DNA of 64,000 nucleotides from Pholiota molesta. Lineage: Eukaryota > Basidiomycota > Agaricomycetes > Agaricales > Strophariaceae. The translations under genes and the position numbers were made by a program. The stretch covers positions 1-64,000 of the forward strand of contig JACGCK010000089.1 of the NCBI GenBank assembly GCA_014925825.1, read 5' to 3'. The notes below the pieces were generated by a model that ran no database searches, was not told the origin of the DNA, and worked only from the letters and a program-made list of their open reading frames with translations. Position 1 is the first letter of the stretch. Each line of letters begins with the position of its first letter. Of the stretch, positions 35,057 to 46,316 are shown piece after piece.

Positions 35057-38000
35057 CGTAGCGTTCAAAAGACTGATTTTCGCCCAAACACGAGCAGAAG
35101 AAGAACGGGAGAGCATAAAATGGTACTAGTCGGTTGTGCTAACGCATCAATGCATCACGCATTCAACGTTCCACTCGGAACATAGCGGCCCGTATTGCCG
35201 TCCTATAATTAGACTCAGTCACCTATGTATATGAGCGCTGGGTGGAACTTGGGTTGAAAGAGCGGGGATTAAGAAGGGAGCTAAGACTGCGCTAGGTAAA
35301 CCAGGCTGTAATAAATCTCTACCTTCAATAAAGTTTGACCGCCAGTTGATTGAGTTTGGCTGTCATTAGAACGCGTACTTGATCACATTTTGAAGTATCT
35401 CTTTTTTTGGGCTTGCCAACAAGTTCGTGTCTGACCCCTAGCCGCCAAGATCTGCGTGGTAGCAGTATCAATTTGCCACAGTAATAGGCCCCCTATGCTG
35501 CCAGCTCCATAGGTAGCGCGATGGATCATGGCTGTGGTTAGTAATGATTTGTTAACCTAAGTACACTATAAGTTCGTTATATTTCTTCACGTTTCAGGTA
35601 TGTACATATCGGTCTCATTCTATGTAGGATGGAAAGGTGAGATGTAGACAGTTTTTAAGGACCGAGGGCAAGGATGTGGGAAATAGGCTCTCAATCGCCT
35701 GTAATATCACTGCCCCGTAGCCTCGTAGCATAGAATTTCCTATCGATAAACTTTATGGACTGGAGTTTGGCTGGGTATGCAAATTTTATTGGTCCTTATG
35801 ATGGTAAAACTAATCATTGGAGATGGGAAAATACTTACGAGGCGAGAAATGGACTCGATTCGAGCTCGAAATAAAACTCGAATGGAGCAGCGAATTAGGA
35901 ACTAGAGCGCAGTTCGAGGAAATTTGATCTTTTTTTGGAGCCAGGACCGATCTGTGCATAGCCTTGGATTAAAATACGAAATCTTCATTGTATAATGAAG
36001 CCCATTCAGATGCCTAAGCATAACTTGAGCTTGACAGTGAGCGCGTTCGTACATCGGCAGCAAAGCTCTTTTTAGGATTTGGCAGCCTCAGATGCTTCCC
36101 TCCGTCTTCCATTGGAAGGCGAAGGCGACCGGTCCATATATATATCTCATTGACGCAAATGTTTGTGAGCTTTAGCAGTAGGTGTTTATTATACGAATAA
36201 TTGGAGTTAAATGGCGTGAATACAACTCAGAAAGTTACAAACCTCGCCAGATAATTGCGCGCTGGCACAGTATAAAACCAGCGCACCGGAGAAATACGCT
36301 CCATGGCGCACAGCAGCTGGCATTTTTCCTTGCCATACCTTGTGTCGCGCCACCGCCGCTGCCATGTAAGCCCTTTGCCCTATTGTCTAAATCTAAATCG
36401 TCCTTGGCACGAGCTCAGCGGGCCTGATATAAATTTAAAATCCAGAGGACCCATTATTCGCCTTCGCGGGCGCACACACGGAAATGGGTGGCACGAGGCG
36501 GGTGACCTCTTGCTTGGCTTCATTAAACTTGAGCTTGGACGACGACGAGGATTAAATTCCGCGGACAAGGAGAGTGTCCTAGGGTGTCGTGGCACGGTTT
36601 GTTCAAAGCAGGCTATGAATTCTCATGACGTGATGGCCCCCCGTGCCACACTGGGGAAGTGGACTGCAAGCAGGCGTACTTATATGGTTATGTTCACGTT
36701 ACTTATGTCGTACTTCAAGGTATAATTAGCGCCGCTGCGCGATGTCTCGCTTACTTACATACCCAAAATTATTCTCTGTAGACAGACGTCGGAGTTAGTT
36801 GGATCTATCACTTATTCGAAATCCTTGGGCACCCCCGAGCCGTGAGCGAAGGCTGGTCAAGTATCTCGGGGACATTATTTTAAGGTTACATAGGTTTTAT
36901 CTACCCCATTGACACACCCCTCATGTCTATTGTCTTGTGGCAGAATTTCGGGTGCGGAATCGGCTTTACATAAATGGAAGGGCGGGAGGGAAGTCTGCGC
37001 GCCGACGTGGCGAGGCGCGAGCGCATGAGGGGGGGGCTTATCAGATATCACCGTCTATATCCGTCTTCTGCCCGTTTGGTATGTCTTCAGCTGTAACTGA
37101 ACTACGTTTGCCAAATCCGGGAATTCGAAGATGAGTCCTTGATCACGGGATAGGGAGCTACATACACATTTGATCAATGATACTTCACCACTAATGAGTA
37201 TACTAATATTGGGTAGATCCTGTTATTCGGGCATGAATTTGAGGAGTATCTGGTGACCTGCACGACAATATGGGGAAATATTCGCATACTTACTTCGTGG
37301 GGAGGGTAGTCGTTAGAGGAATGAGCAAGCATAGGGGCCTTCTAACCGACCTCGTTCAAATTCAGCGGGTCAGTGGCATCCACAATGTGACCAGTAAGTA
37401 ATTACTGTGTGTAGCTTCTTCTAAACAAACGCCAAGAGGTTCATATCCGTACATGACTATCCTATTTTACTGTGGACCGACGAGGCAGGGATCTGAGTGA
37501 GCTGGGGGAATGGGGATAGAGACAGCTACAGACAGCTACTCATACGAAAGAAAGAGGCGGCGAGAGAACGGGCTAACCCATAGCTAGCGGGAGCGTAGAG
37601 CGGCGCAACAGACCAGCTGGGCGAAGCGAAGCTGGGTTAGGGAAGGCGCAGCACATCCAGTCACTAGTCACTGGCGCAAAGCGTCCAGATAAACAACGTC
37701 CTCGAGGCAGAACACGGCGTCATCTGGCTGGGATATCCGGAGGTAGCGTATGTATTTAGAGGGAGGGTCGTCAGGTCGAAATGGGCGAAGAAGCGCTGCT
37801 GTGCCGTGAGCCTTGTTCCTTGTTCTTTTTCTGCCTTCCTCAGGGCTTCTCCCCTTCCATTCATTTTCCCATCCTCCCCCACCCCCTCCAATTGCATCCC
37901 TTGTATCAGTCATTGGACGGCACCATATATCATGTTTGTTCTGATTCAGAACCGCATAGTATAGACTAGTATAGACGTGGTATAGACGGAATCGTTGATA

Positions 38001-38111
38001 TAAATACCGTACGCAGGGAAATCTTATATCCTGCCGGCACTGCAGTCTGCACCCGCGCACTTCCCAAACGACGGCGAAATACAAGTATGTAAGTACTTAC
38101 AGAGGAATAAA
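35057..38111. other. Gene-poor region
   Basis: No protein or RNA gene is supported over 3 kb. A short inverted pair CTAACCCA ... TGGGTTAG flanks about 37573..37640. Composition is mixed, without long tandem repeats. Confidence 0.45.
38104..38111 (+). repeat. Target-site duplication, left (GGAATAAA)
   Basis: Eight bases identical to 38988..38995, flanking the 876-bp element. Confidence 0.9.
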
Positions 38112-38987
38112 AGGACCCCCGAAAGTCCACTGTGATGTTTGTTTCGAATCCGCATACAAATGGGCCCGCCGCAGGCGAAGCTCCGTACCTAATCCGCACA
38201 CAAAAGGCAGATTTTTGGACGAAAGTCCGTTCGAAAAGTCCGCATATATCTACCCTCTGGATGGAAGGTCCGTTTGATAATCCGCATACGGGGCGCCCGC
38301 CCAAAATATTTTACCATACCAGGGTTTTCATCTCCTGAGCAACAAGTTCAAGTTGGGGTGGTTTGAATTTTTGAACACTAGATAGAGTTGAGATAGAGTC
38401 TGATAAGCTGGTTTACTCTTCGACTACGCTGTGAATTCTCGTGATCTGTCAAAATCCTATCTCCCACAATCACATCACCAAATGCAGAATAACCTCCTCA
38501 TTGATTTAGATGGGAGGCAACAAAGCTCGACTACGCTTTCTGGATCGGCAACAGCAAGGTGTATCCGAAAAATCCCTTAGCAGACCTCCGGGCATACTGT
38601 GATTCCCATTCGCGTTTCTCGTGGTTATCTGGAAAGGTATCAGCATTGGGTCAAATCCAGAAATTGCTAAAATCACGTACTAGAAAAAGTGCAGTGACTT
38701 CGAATGACGAGGATGAAGAGTAGTTATTCATATGTGGCTCTCAAGTAGAATAGATCATCGTAGAAATTGCACAAACGTGAACTGATGCAGCTTTCGATTT
38801 TTTTACGGGTTTTTTGGCAATTTTTACGATTTTTTTTGAGGTCCCTATCGAGAATCCGCATACAAATCGGCCCAGCCGAAGGTCAGTTCGAAAATCCGCA
38901 TACAAACCGGCCTCGCAGAGCCGCCAAAAGTCCGCATATAGATTTCGCCAGCCAAAACATACCTCCCAGGGGACATTCGGGGGTCCT
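38112..38987. mobile_element. Non-autonomous DNA transposon, AGGACCC family, 876 bp
   Basis: The ends are inverted repeats: AGGACCCCCGAAAGTCC at the left and the reverse complement of AGGACCCCCGAATGTCC at the right (one mismatch in 17). GGAATAAA directly repeats on both sides (38104..38111 and 38988..38995). Inside, near each end, lie repeated units of the type AATCCGCATACAAA-GGCC: four near the left (38145-38300) and three near the right (38855-38940). They look like transposase-binding subterminal repeats. There is no coding capacity, so it must move by a transposase made elsewhere. An 8-bp duplication fits hAT or KDZ types; I cannot decide which. Confidence 0.85.
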
Positions 38988-38995
38988 GGAATAAA
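38988..38995 (+). repeat. Target-site duplication, right (GGAATAAA)
   Basis: Eight bases identical to 38104..38111. Confidence 0.9.
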
Positions 38996-39297
38996 GCATA
39001 CTTAGCAGGGGCCCAGAAAGTGGTCCCTCGGAACTTCGGATTTTGTGGATTGTGTCAATTATGTGTAAGTGGGATTCAAGAACCAGGAGGACCCGCGCCG
39101 GCGGCCGCGCATACGCACACGCACGCTCAGGCTGACTGACGCCCACGCTCGGCTGGCGTTGCGAGTAACTTGAGAAGTGGCACGCACACGCACCCAGATT
39201 GGCACCGCGGACAAGCCGCCGCAGTAATTGCATTACCTGCACCCATATACCGGAATCCCGGAGATGTTTTTTTGGCTCTTTTTCTTTGCTTGGTTAC

Positions 39298-40501
39298 TTA
39301 TCTTCGTCAGTGAAATTTGTCTGCCAAGTACTCACTCATAATTAGCCGCCGAGCGTCGAAAACGCAGCGTCCCGTTTTAGTATCGTCGCGCAGGACGACC
39401 AACTGCAGAGCGGTTTTGGAAATGATCATTGATGCCAATAAAGTACATGTACATGCTGTCTGTAGCAGCGGTGAGCCGGCACCGCTGGTGCGTCGAGCAT
39501 CTAATCAGCTATAATATTCTTCAGACAGCGGCCGACGAGTGGCGGCGACGACAGCGCTAGCAGCGATAGCGTCTCGTTTCATAATTAAATTGTAACATCA
39601 AATATACGGTACAACGCAGACTCAAAAACGCCGACGCTGAAGTTGTGCATCCATTTCCGCATGATTGTGATCCAGAATTAAGAACTAGCGGCATCGCGCA
39701 GGACAAGCGCACAACACGTTTCCGACCAACGCAGCTGGTGCGTCGGGCATTCTATGCAGCTATGTACTTATCAGCGATAAATGTTTACCAGAGAGCGTGG
39801 CTGATAAAGAGCGAGCAGAGATAGCGCTATCGCTTTCTTTTTGTGATATCGCTGGTACTCGGTTCATATTGTAAAATCAAATACACGGTACACCGGGCGT
39901 GATTTTTCTTCCTGCTTATCTTCGACAGTGAACTTGGTCGCAGTGCGTACTGGCCGCCGAGAGGTGTCGAGCACGCAGGTCAGTCAGGTTCGCCATCCGC
40001 ACAACGACGCGACGCAAAGACCGCCGACGCCGACGCTGAAGGGGTGGGTGTGTGTGCCTTTGTCGTGACGGTGAAGCCTATCGCAGCAGCGGCAGCATTA
40101 TCAGGAGCGTCGCGCAGGACAAGCCTATCCCACAGCGCGTTTCCCAGAGTCCCAACGACGAAGACGACGACGAGAAGCGCTAGCGGCAGATGGCGCTATC
40201 GGGCGCTATCCCTCCTTATCCCAACCTCAGCGATAAATAGGCGTTGGCGCTGGTCTCGTTTCGTATTGTGAATCAATTATAATTATACGGTATACATACC
40301 AGGTTGTCACTCGCAGAAAATGCAGAGGGCACCCTGATCATGAAGGTTATTAGTTTCGCCATCTGTACTTACAGGGATGCAGAGGTGCGGGCGCTGAAGT
40401 GTAATCTGCCGTGGCTGTTGTTGTGGTATCATATTACTGTGATACATATACATAGCAGTGGCGGCAGCAGAATATTATTATGTAGTTGCGTCGCGCAGGA
40501 C
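39298..40501 (+). repeat. Degenerate tandem repeat, about 300-420 bp per unit
   Basis: At least four units share an order of short conserved blocks. TCGCGCAGGAC occurs at 39386, 39694, 40110 and 40491. A block like GCTAGCGGCGATAGCGCTATC follows in each. A block like TTGTAAAATCAAATATACGGTAC closes each unit (ending near 39614, 39894, 40300 and, past the retrotransposon, 46830). Between blocks the units diverge strongly. No protein is encoded. The fourth unit is split by the LTR element. Confidence 0.7.
40497..40501 (+). repeat. Target-site duplication of the LTR element, left (AGGAC)
   Basis: AGGAC directly before the LTR; the same five bases follow the other LTR at 46499..46503. Confidence 0.9.
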
Positions 40502-40683
40502 TGTTAGGGTGCTGGCGAGAAGGCGCAACGCGGGACCGACAGACGCTAAGAACGAAGTTGTATAGATGTACGTAGACGTCGAATGTACAAACGAACGTAC
40601 CTAAGAACGAAGTGGTCAAAAGTGAAGAAGAAAAGTGTAATCTACGGAATGTAAAGAGGAAGGTAGTCACGTGTATCGTGACA
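40502..40683 (-). repeat. LTR (3' LTR in element orientation)
   Basis: 182 bp, TGTTAGGGTG to TATCGTGACA on the plus strand, same as 46317..46498. It contains two direct copies of CTAAGAACGAAGT. Confidence 0.95.
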
Positions 40684-40700
40684 CTCGCCCCCTCCTTCTT
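40684..40700 (-). other. Polypurine tract of the LTR element
   Basis: On the minus strand AAGAAGGAGGGGGCGAG runs straight into the 3' LTR. Such a tract primes plus-strand DNA synthesis. Confidence 0.8.
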
Positions 40701-40829
40701 AAGAAACGAGACGCAGCTAAAAATAAGCGCTGGCCAAAGAAGCAGAGAAGCAGAAAGTAAAAGAAAAGGAAAAAAAAAAGGCCCTTAACCCAGGCCTTCC
40801 CAGGCCTGCCACAACATTCTCCCACCCTT

Positions 40830-43800
40830 CTATGCACCCCCACCACGCCGTCGCCGCTTATTCTTCCCCCTTGCCACCTCATTCGCCCTAAACTCCTCAA
40901 TCGCCTCGCGCGCGTGCCCCATATCGTACTCCTTGATCCACTCATCCTCGCTCTCGTCGTACCCCTTCCAGCGGACCAAAAATTCGGCCACTCCACCCCG
41001 CGAACGCCGCTCCTTCAATATGCGCTCGATTTCGACCTCCTCGCTCCCTTCAACAATAATCGGTGGTGGTGGTTCCTGGCGGCGCCCTACGATCGTGTCC
41101 TCGCTCACCGGAATCAAGCAAGAAACATGGAATACATCATGAATCGACCACCCATGGGGCAACTCCAGGCGGTACGCGGTATCGGACAACTTCTGCGAAA
41201 TCCTGAAGGGCCCAAAGCGCCGGAAATCGAGCTTGTGGCTCGGGCGCGTGGAGCGCAAATCCGCACGTTCCAAAAAGACGCGGTCTCCAACAACGAAATC
41301 GGGCGACTCGTCCACCCACGCATCGTGGAAGCGCTTCATCCTCTCCGCCGCCAACTCCAACAAGACCTTCAACTCTTCCTGGACCTCATGTATGCGATCT
41401 AGCCTCTCATCCGCCTTCGGCACTGACTGCGAATTGACCGGGTCGATAGAAAACGAGGGGTTGTACCCGTACTCGGCGTAAAACGGCGACATGCCAATGG
41501 ACGAATTAACGCGATTGTTGTACGAAAACTCAGCGAAGGGCAGCCAGTCCACCCAGTCGTCTTGGTAGTAATCGACGTACGCGCGCAGGTAAATCTCGAG
41601 TTCCTGGTTAGCCCGCTCCGTCTGACCATCTGTTTCAGGATGATGCGCTGTCGAAAGAGCACGCTTGATGCCCATACGCTCCCACAACCGCCTGGTATAT
41701 GCCGCTATGAATTTCGGGTCGCGGTCGCTGATGATCTTCTTCGGCGTCCCATGCAAACACCACACCCTCTCGATATACCGATCACACGCCTCCACTGCAC
41801 TGTCCACCTGACGAGCTGGAATAAAGTGCGCACGCTTTGTCGACTTGTCGCAAACCACCTGCACCATATCATACCCCTTGCACTGTGGGAGAGGCCCGAC
41901 AAAATCCGTTGAGATGTGCTGCCATGGCCCATCTGGAACTTCCAGCGGTTGTAAAGGTCCGTGAGGCTTCCTCCGACGCGGCTTTGTACGCTGACAAGTT
42001 TCGCAGCCATCCACGTAGCGGTTGACGAATTCGGACATACGCGGCCAGTAGTAGTTGCGCGCAACAAGCGCCAAGGTGTTGGCCCTGCCGGGGTGCCCTG
42101 CTGGAATAGAATCGTGGTAGAGCTGTAGCACCTGCCGCTTGATCTCGTCATTATTGGGCACATAGACCAACCCGCGGAAGCGAACCACGCCATCGTCCAC
42201 CACGAAGTCCTTCAAGCGCGAACGCACCGAGGCCGGAGCAGCTGCCAGATCCCACATCACATCCAGACGAGGATCCTTTCTCGACGCCACGCGAACTTGC
42301 TGCAATATTGCCGCATCGTTTGGAACCACCTGCCCCACCCTAGCTACTACCTCCGACTCCCCACACCGCCTCCAATCCACCACAACCGCCCGCCTCACCC
42401 GTCGTACCTCCTCAGCACCATCCGACTCGACCCCTTTCGCAACGCGGCTCGGAGGGAGCACCTGCACACACCCGTTATCGCGTTCGCCAGCCGGCACTTC
42501 ATGGTCAGGGCGCCTCGACAACTCGTCCGGCCCGGCGCTTAAGCGCCCAGGCCGATGATGAATCACGAAGTTGAAGCGATTAAGAAAGAGGCTCCAACGC
42601 GCCTGACGACGATTCAAGTCCTTCGCCGTCATGAAGAACTCGAGATTCCGGTGGTCGGAGAAGATCTCAACTTGATGCGGGTTCCCCTCAAGGTAAGGCC
42701 GCCAAGCTTCAAGCGCACGAACAATCGCTAACAACTCCTTGTCGTAGATGTCGTAGTTCCGCTCGGCAGGCTGCATGGCCTTCGAAAAGTAAGCCACAGG
42801 CCTCCAATCCCCAGATGCATCACGCTGAGACAGGATAGCACCCAATGCAAAGTCGGAGGCATCAGTCTCAACTCGGAAAGGTGCCTCCATGTCGGGCATC
42901 ATCAATATTGGCGCCTCCACGAAAGCCGTCTTCAATCCGTCAAACGCCTCCTGTTCCGCCGCACCCCACCGCCACGCAACATCCTTCCGCTTCAGTCTCT
43001 CCAGCGGCCTCGTAATCCTCGCATAATCCTCCACAAATCGACGATAGAAGTTGCAGAAACCCAGGAACTGATTTACATGGCGCACTGACTGTGGAACGGG
43101 CCAATCCGTCACACCGCTAATCTTGACGGGGTCCATACCAATGTGCCCAGGTGTTATCTTCAAGCCAAGGTAGTCGACCGACGTTGTCCGGAAGGAGCAC
43201 TTCTCCGGCTTGAGGTACAGATCAGCCTCGCGCAAGCGCCGCAAAACCTCCTTGACATGCGCGTCGTGCTGGCTCGGGTCCTCCGAGAAAATAATGATAT
43301 CATCCAGGTAAAGCACCACATAAACATCCACCAGGTCATGGAACAGATCGTTAACCATCCGCTGAAAAGCCGCAGGTGCATTACGAAGCCCGAACTGCAT
43401 CACCAAGAACTCGAATTGACCATAACGCGTGCGGAAGGACGTTTTCCACTCATCGCCCTCGCGGATCCGGACGTTATAGTACCCCCAACGCATGTCGAGC
43501 GTCGTAAACACCTTCGCCGCCTTCAGCCTATCCAGCAGCTCCGATGTCAATGGAATGGGATAGGAATCCGGGCGTGTAATAGCATTGAGCGCCCGAAAAT
43601 CCACCACCAAGCGCAATGAACCATCCTTCTTCTTCACGAAAAACACGGGAGCTCCGCACGGTGCCTTTGAAGGACGGATGTAGCCCTTCTTCAGGTTCTC
43701 GTCGATGAATTCCCGCAGTGCCCGAAGCTCCGCTGGCGCCAGCTGGTACAATTTCCCAGTAGGCGGTAGAACATCCCCTTCTAGATCAATTGCGAGGTCG

Positions 43801-45194
43801 TGCGGGCGATGCGGCGGAAGACGCTCAGACCGTTTCTTGTCGAACACATCCAAGAACTCGTGGAACTCTGCGGGCACCATCTCCTCCACTGACTTCTCCG
43901 GCTTGGCCTCCTTCTGCGCCGCCTCTTCTGCCAACTCCTGTGCAAATGACCGCGCAGCCGCCCCCCGAATCTCCGGCCCTCGCACGGTATACACCGACTC
44001 GCCATCCCATCTCTGCTCAAACAACCACGAAGAACGCCGCCCACCACCACTCGGCCCTGCCACGCTCTCCTGCGCCAGGATCGCCTCGTCAATCGCCATT
44101 TTAGCCACACGAACTGCCTCAGCACGCTGCCCTCGGAGCAACTGATTCCGGCATGTCCGGGACCGCTTCAGCAATGCAAAGGCCTCACGAGGCGTCCGCA
44201 CACGCTGGCCACTCCCACTTCGGTTCGTCTTCCGTGCACGCGCAACACGCGGTACGGCAGAAGCCCCCTCCGATCTATCCAGCAGCCTCGACCTCTCCAA
44301 ATCAGCCGCGGGCACAACCTCCTCCCCCCTCTTCAATGCCGCCGCAATCCTGCGAGCCTCACGTCGAGCACGTTCCAGGACCGACTTGCGAGGCGGGCAG
44401 CGTGGCCCACCATGTGGCACCACAGCTGCTGCACGCTGTCCTGTAGGCTCCGGAGCTGGCAAACAATGCTCGCGACAGAACGCGGAGCGAAAATCTACCA
44501 GAGATCGTTCCCAATCGATTGCCGGATTGTGACGTCGCAGCCAGTTCAAGCCCAAAATCAAGTTATCGTCACCAATATCAGCAACCTCGAAGACCAATAC
44601 CTCCGAGTGGTCACCAATGTACACCCGTAGGTGGACCTCATGTGTAATAAGGCCAGACCTAACCTCTGAATTATCAACCATGCGCAGACGCAGTCCACGC
44701 TTTTTCCTAATAATAGGCAAGTTGTGCTGCTCCACAAACCGTGGGTGGACAAAGCAACAACTCGCCCCGGAATCAATCATCGCAAGCGAAGCCACGATAC
44801 GGAGTTGAAGAAGGGCCGCAGGGTCTTGTATATGGATAGTAATCGGTATCTCGAAGGACGAAAATGGAGAATGAGGTGCCCGTGCACGAACCACAGCGAC
44901 GCGCTTGTGCCGCCGCCGTCGCCACTTAGGTATGTGACGTTCTTCATTTGGACCAAGCAAAAGAGATTGATTACTAGTCGGGGCCAATACAGAAAACCTG
45001 TTGACTGCACTCGGTGCGACCGTACGAGGCAGTCCTACGCAAAACCCTTCCCAGGCTCCTCCGAAGGCGACGAACCCGAGCCTGATGCTGCCTTCTGCAT
45101 CGCAAGAACCTCCTTGATGAGTGCGGCCTTCAAAGACGCTGCATAAGTGGGGCAGTCCACCGCAAAATGTCCCTCGCCCCCACAAGCAAAGCAC
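40830..45194 (-). CDS. pol: Pol polyprotein of the chromovirus-type element
   Basis: An open frame of 1,454 codons. In order: a protease with MIDSGASCCF; a reverse transcriptase with VLYLDDIIIFSED; an RNase H with VETDASDFALGAILS; an integrase zinc finger (GHPGRANTLALVARNYYWP, then CETCQRTK); the DDE core (ISTDFVGPLP, ISDRDPKF, DGQTERANQELE); and a C-terminal chromodomain (FLVRWKGYDESEDEWIKE). The frame overlaps the end of gag by 160 nt and is -1 relative to it, so pol is most likely made by -1 frameshifting. The first residues listed for this frame are therefore not a true start. The chromodomain probably steers integration to marked chromatin. No inactivating change is seen. Confidence 0.95.
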   Translation of the reverse strand: MLCLWGRGTFCGGLPHLCSVFEGRTHQGGSCDAEGSIRLGFVAFGGAWEGFCVGLPRTVAPSAVNRFSVLAPTSNQSLLLGPNEERHIPKWRRRRHKRVAVVRARAPHSPFSSFEIPITIHIQDPAALLQLRIVASLAMIDSGASCCFVHPRFVEQHNLPIIRKKRGLRLRMVDNSEVRSGLITHEVHLRVYIGDHSEVLVFEVADIGDDNLILGLNWLRRHNPAIDWERSLVDFRSAFCREHCLPAPEPTGQRAAAVVPHGGPRCPPRKSVLERARREARRIAAALKRGEEVVPAADLERSRLLDRSEGASAVPRVARARKTNRSGSGQRVRTPREAFALLKRSRTCRNQLLRGQRAEAVRVAKMAIDEAILAQESVAGPSGGGRRSSWLFEQRWDGESVYTVRGPEIRGAAARSFAQELAEEAAQKEAKPEKSVEEMVPAEFHEFLDVFDKKRSERLPPHRPHDLAIDLEGDVLPPTGKLYQLAPAELRALREFIDENLKKGYIRPSKAPCGAPVFFVKKKDGSLRLVVDFRALNAITRPDSYPIPLTSELLDRLKAAKVFTTLDMRWGYYNVRIREGDEWKTSFRTRYGQFEFLVMQFGLRNAPAAFQRMVNDLFHDLVDVYVVLYLDDIIIFSEDPSQHDAHVKEVLRRLREADLYLKPEKCSFRTTSVDYLGLKITPGHIGMDPVKISGVTDWPVPQSVRHVNQFLGFCNFYRRFVEDYARITRPLERLKRKDVAWRWGAAEQEAFDGLKTAFVEAPILMMPDMEAPFRVETDASDFALGAILSQRDASGDWRPVAYFSKAMQPAERNYDIYDKELLAIVRALEAWRPYLEGNPHQVEIFSDHRNLEFFMTAKDLNRRQARWSLFLNRFNFVIHHRPGRLSAGPDELSRRPDHEVPAGERDNGCVQVLPPSRVAKGVESDGAEEVRRVRRAVVVDWRRCGESEVVARVGQVVPNDAAILQQVRVASRKDPRLDVMWDLAAAPASVRSRLKDFVVDDGVVRFRGLVYVPNNDEIKRQVLQLYHDSIPAGHPGRANTLALVARNYYWPRMSEFVNRYVDGCETCQRTKPRRRKPHGPLQPLEVPDGPWQHISTDFVGPLPQCKGYDMVQVVCDKSTKRAHFIPARQVDSAVEACDRYIERVWCLHGTPKKIISDRDPKFIAAYTRRLWERMGIKRALSTAHHPETDGQTERANQELEIYLRAYVDYYQDDWVDWLPFAEFSYNNRVNSSIGMSPFYAEYGYNPSFSIDPVNSQSVPKADERLDRIHEVQEELKVLLELAAERMKRFHDAWVDESPDFVVGDRVFLERADLRSTRPSHKLDFRRFGPFRISQKLSDTAYRLELPHGWSIHDVFHVSCLIPVSEDTIVGRRQEPPPPIIVEGSEEVEIERILKERRSRGGVAEFLVRWKGYDESEDEWIKEYDMGHAREAIEEFRANEVARGKNKRRRRGGGA

Positions 45195-46255
45195 GTCCGC
45201 CGAGAACGCCCAGACACACGCTTCGCCGCATCCACGTCCATCGCGTTCGGGTCCCTCGAAGCTGGCGGATTCGATTTCACCGCAGCTGGCAAGGTGGCTG
45301 ACTGGTTGCCCACAGGACGGGCAGGCACCGCCGGCTTAGCACCCGATGACGCGCCCGAGCCCTGCGACCCCGCCTGCTTCCCTTGCCGCTTCGCCACCTC
45401 AATATCCGCCAACCGCGCCTCGCGACGGAGCAGAATGTCCTGAGCTTCGTCAACCGTGCGGTAATCGGTGTTCACCAAGGCCTCCTTCGCAGCGACATTC
45501 AACCCCGCCCAGAACCGCTCCTTCACAAACTCGCTCCCTTGGTCCGCAGCCGCAAGCTTGACGGTGAGTTCCTTAAACTCCGTGCAGTACTGGGTAATTG
45601 ACTTGGAACCCTGCACCAGAACCGAGAGCTTCCGAAGTGCCTCCGCCGCCGCGTCGCGTGTGCAGAATGTCTCCTTGAACAGGCGAATCCACTCTGTCCA
45701 AACAAATCGAGCCGGATTGGAGTCGCGATCACCATGGGATGTAAGAGTTGATGACCAACTGAAAGCCTGTCCGGTAAGGAAAGACTCCGCCCACAGGATC
45801 TTCTGCTCGTCGCTCACAAAGCTCTCAAACAGAGCGGCATTCGAAATTTGGCGAATGAACTGGTCAGCCAGATCTTTTGGAGGCTTCCCATCAAACTTCG
45901 CAGGTGGGGAGACCTTTGGGGCATGAGAAGCAATACCACGCGCCACATGTGCCTGAGTATTCTGCAACTCAGTCTCCAACACGGCCACCCGACGAAGCGC
46001 ATCACCTAGCTCCTTCCGGAGCTCGGCTAACTGGGCGCCAGACTGGGCCTCGCGACGAAGCATATCGCCCAGCTCCGTTTGGAGCTCGGCAAATTGGGCG
46101 CTAAACTGTGCCTTGACCTGATCGAAGACAGCCCTGCCAACCGCCAGTATCTCGGGTGCCAGTGGCTCGGGGGCAGGAGCCGAGGTTACTGAGGCCTCTG
46201 GCTGCACCACCGAAGCCGGGGGTAGGTGCTGCTGCTGCGCGGGATCGCCGTCCAT
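45035..46255 (-). CDS. gag: Gag protein of the chromovirus-type element
   Basis: ATG 46255 (MDGDPAQQQ) to the stop at 45035 gives 406 aa. An N-terminal Ala/Pro-rich part is followed by helical repeats (AQFAELQTELGDMLRREAQ). Then comes the retrotransposon gag core (FIRQISNAALFES, WAESFLTGQAFSW, EFKELTVKLAAADQ) and a CCHC zinc knuckle CFACGGEGHFAVDC. It forms the particle and binds the element RNA. The frame stays open up to the LTR edge, but no ATG precedes 46255. Confidence 0.93.
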   Translation of the reverse strand: MDGDPAQQQHLPPASVVQPEASVTSAPAPEPLAPEILAVGRAVFDQVKAQFSAQFAELQTELGDMLRREAQSGAQLAELRKELGDALRRVAVLETELQNTQAHVARGIASHAPKVSPPAKFDGKPPKDLADQFIRQISNAALFESFVSDEQKILWAESFLTGQAFSWSSTLTSHGDRDSNPARFVWTEWIRLFKETFCTRDAAAEALRKLSVLVQGSKSITQYCTEFKELTVKLAAADQGSEFVKERFWAGLNVAAKEALVNTDYRTVDEAQDILLRREARLADIEVAKRQGKQAGSQGSGASSGAKPAVPARPVGNQSATLPAAVKSNPPASRDPNAMDVDAAKRVSGRSRRTCFACGGEGHFAVDCPTYAASLKAALIKEVLAMQKAASGSGSSPSEEPGKGFA

Positions 46256-46303
46256 CGTATTCCGAGGATTTCCGAAGGTGTGAAAATTTCTGTGTAATTT
46301 GAG

Positions 46304-46314
46304 ACTTTTGACCA
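46304..46314 (-). other. Primer-binding site, self-priming type
   Basis: On the minus strand TGGTCAAAAGT lies two bases inside the 5' LTR. It is exactly complementary to ACTTTTGACCA within the LTR (46438..46428). Tf1-like elements prime this way, with the RNA's own first bases instead of a tRNA. Confidence 0.75.
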
Positions 46315-46316
46315 AG

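Noticed and set aside
37573..37640. Inverted pair CTAACCCA ... TGGGTTAG
   Set aside because: Short arms and no flanking duplication; likely chance.
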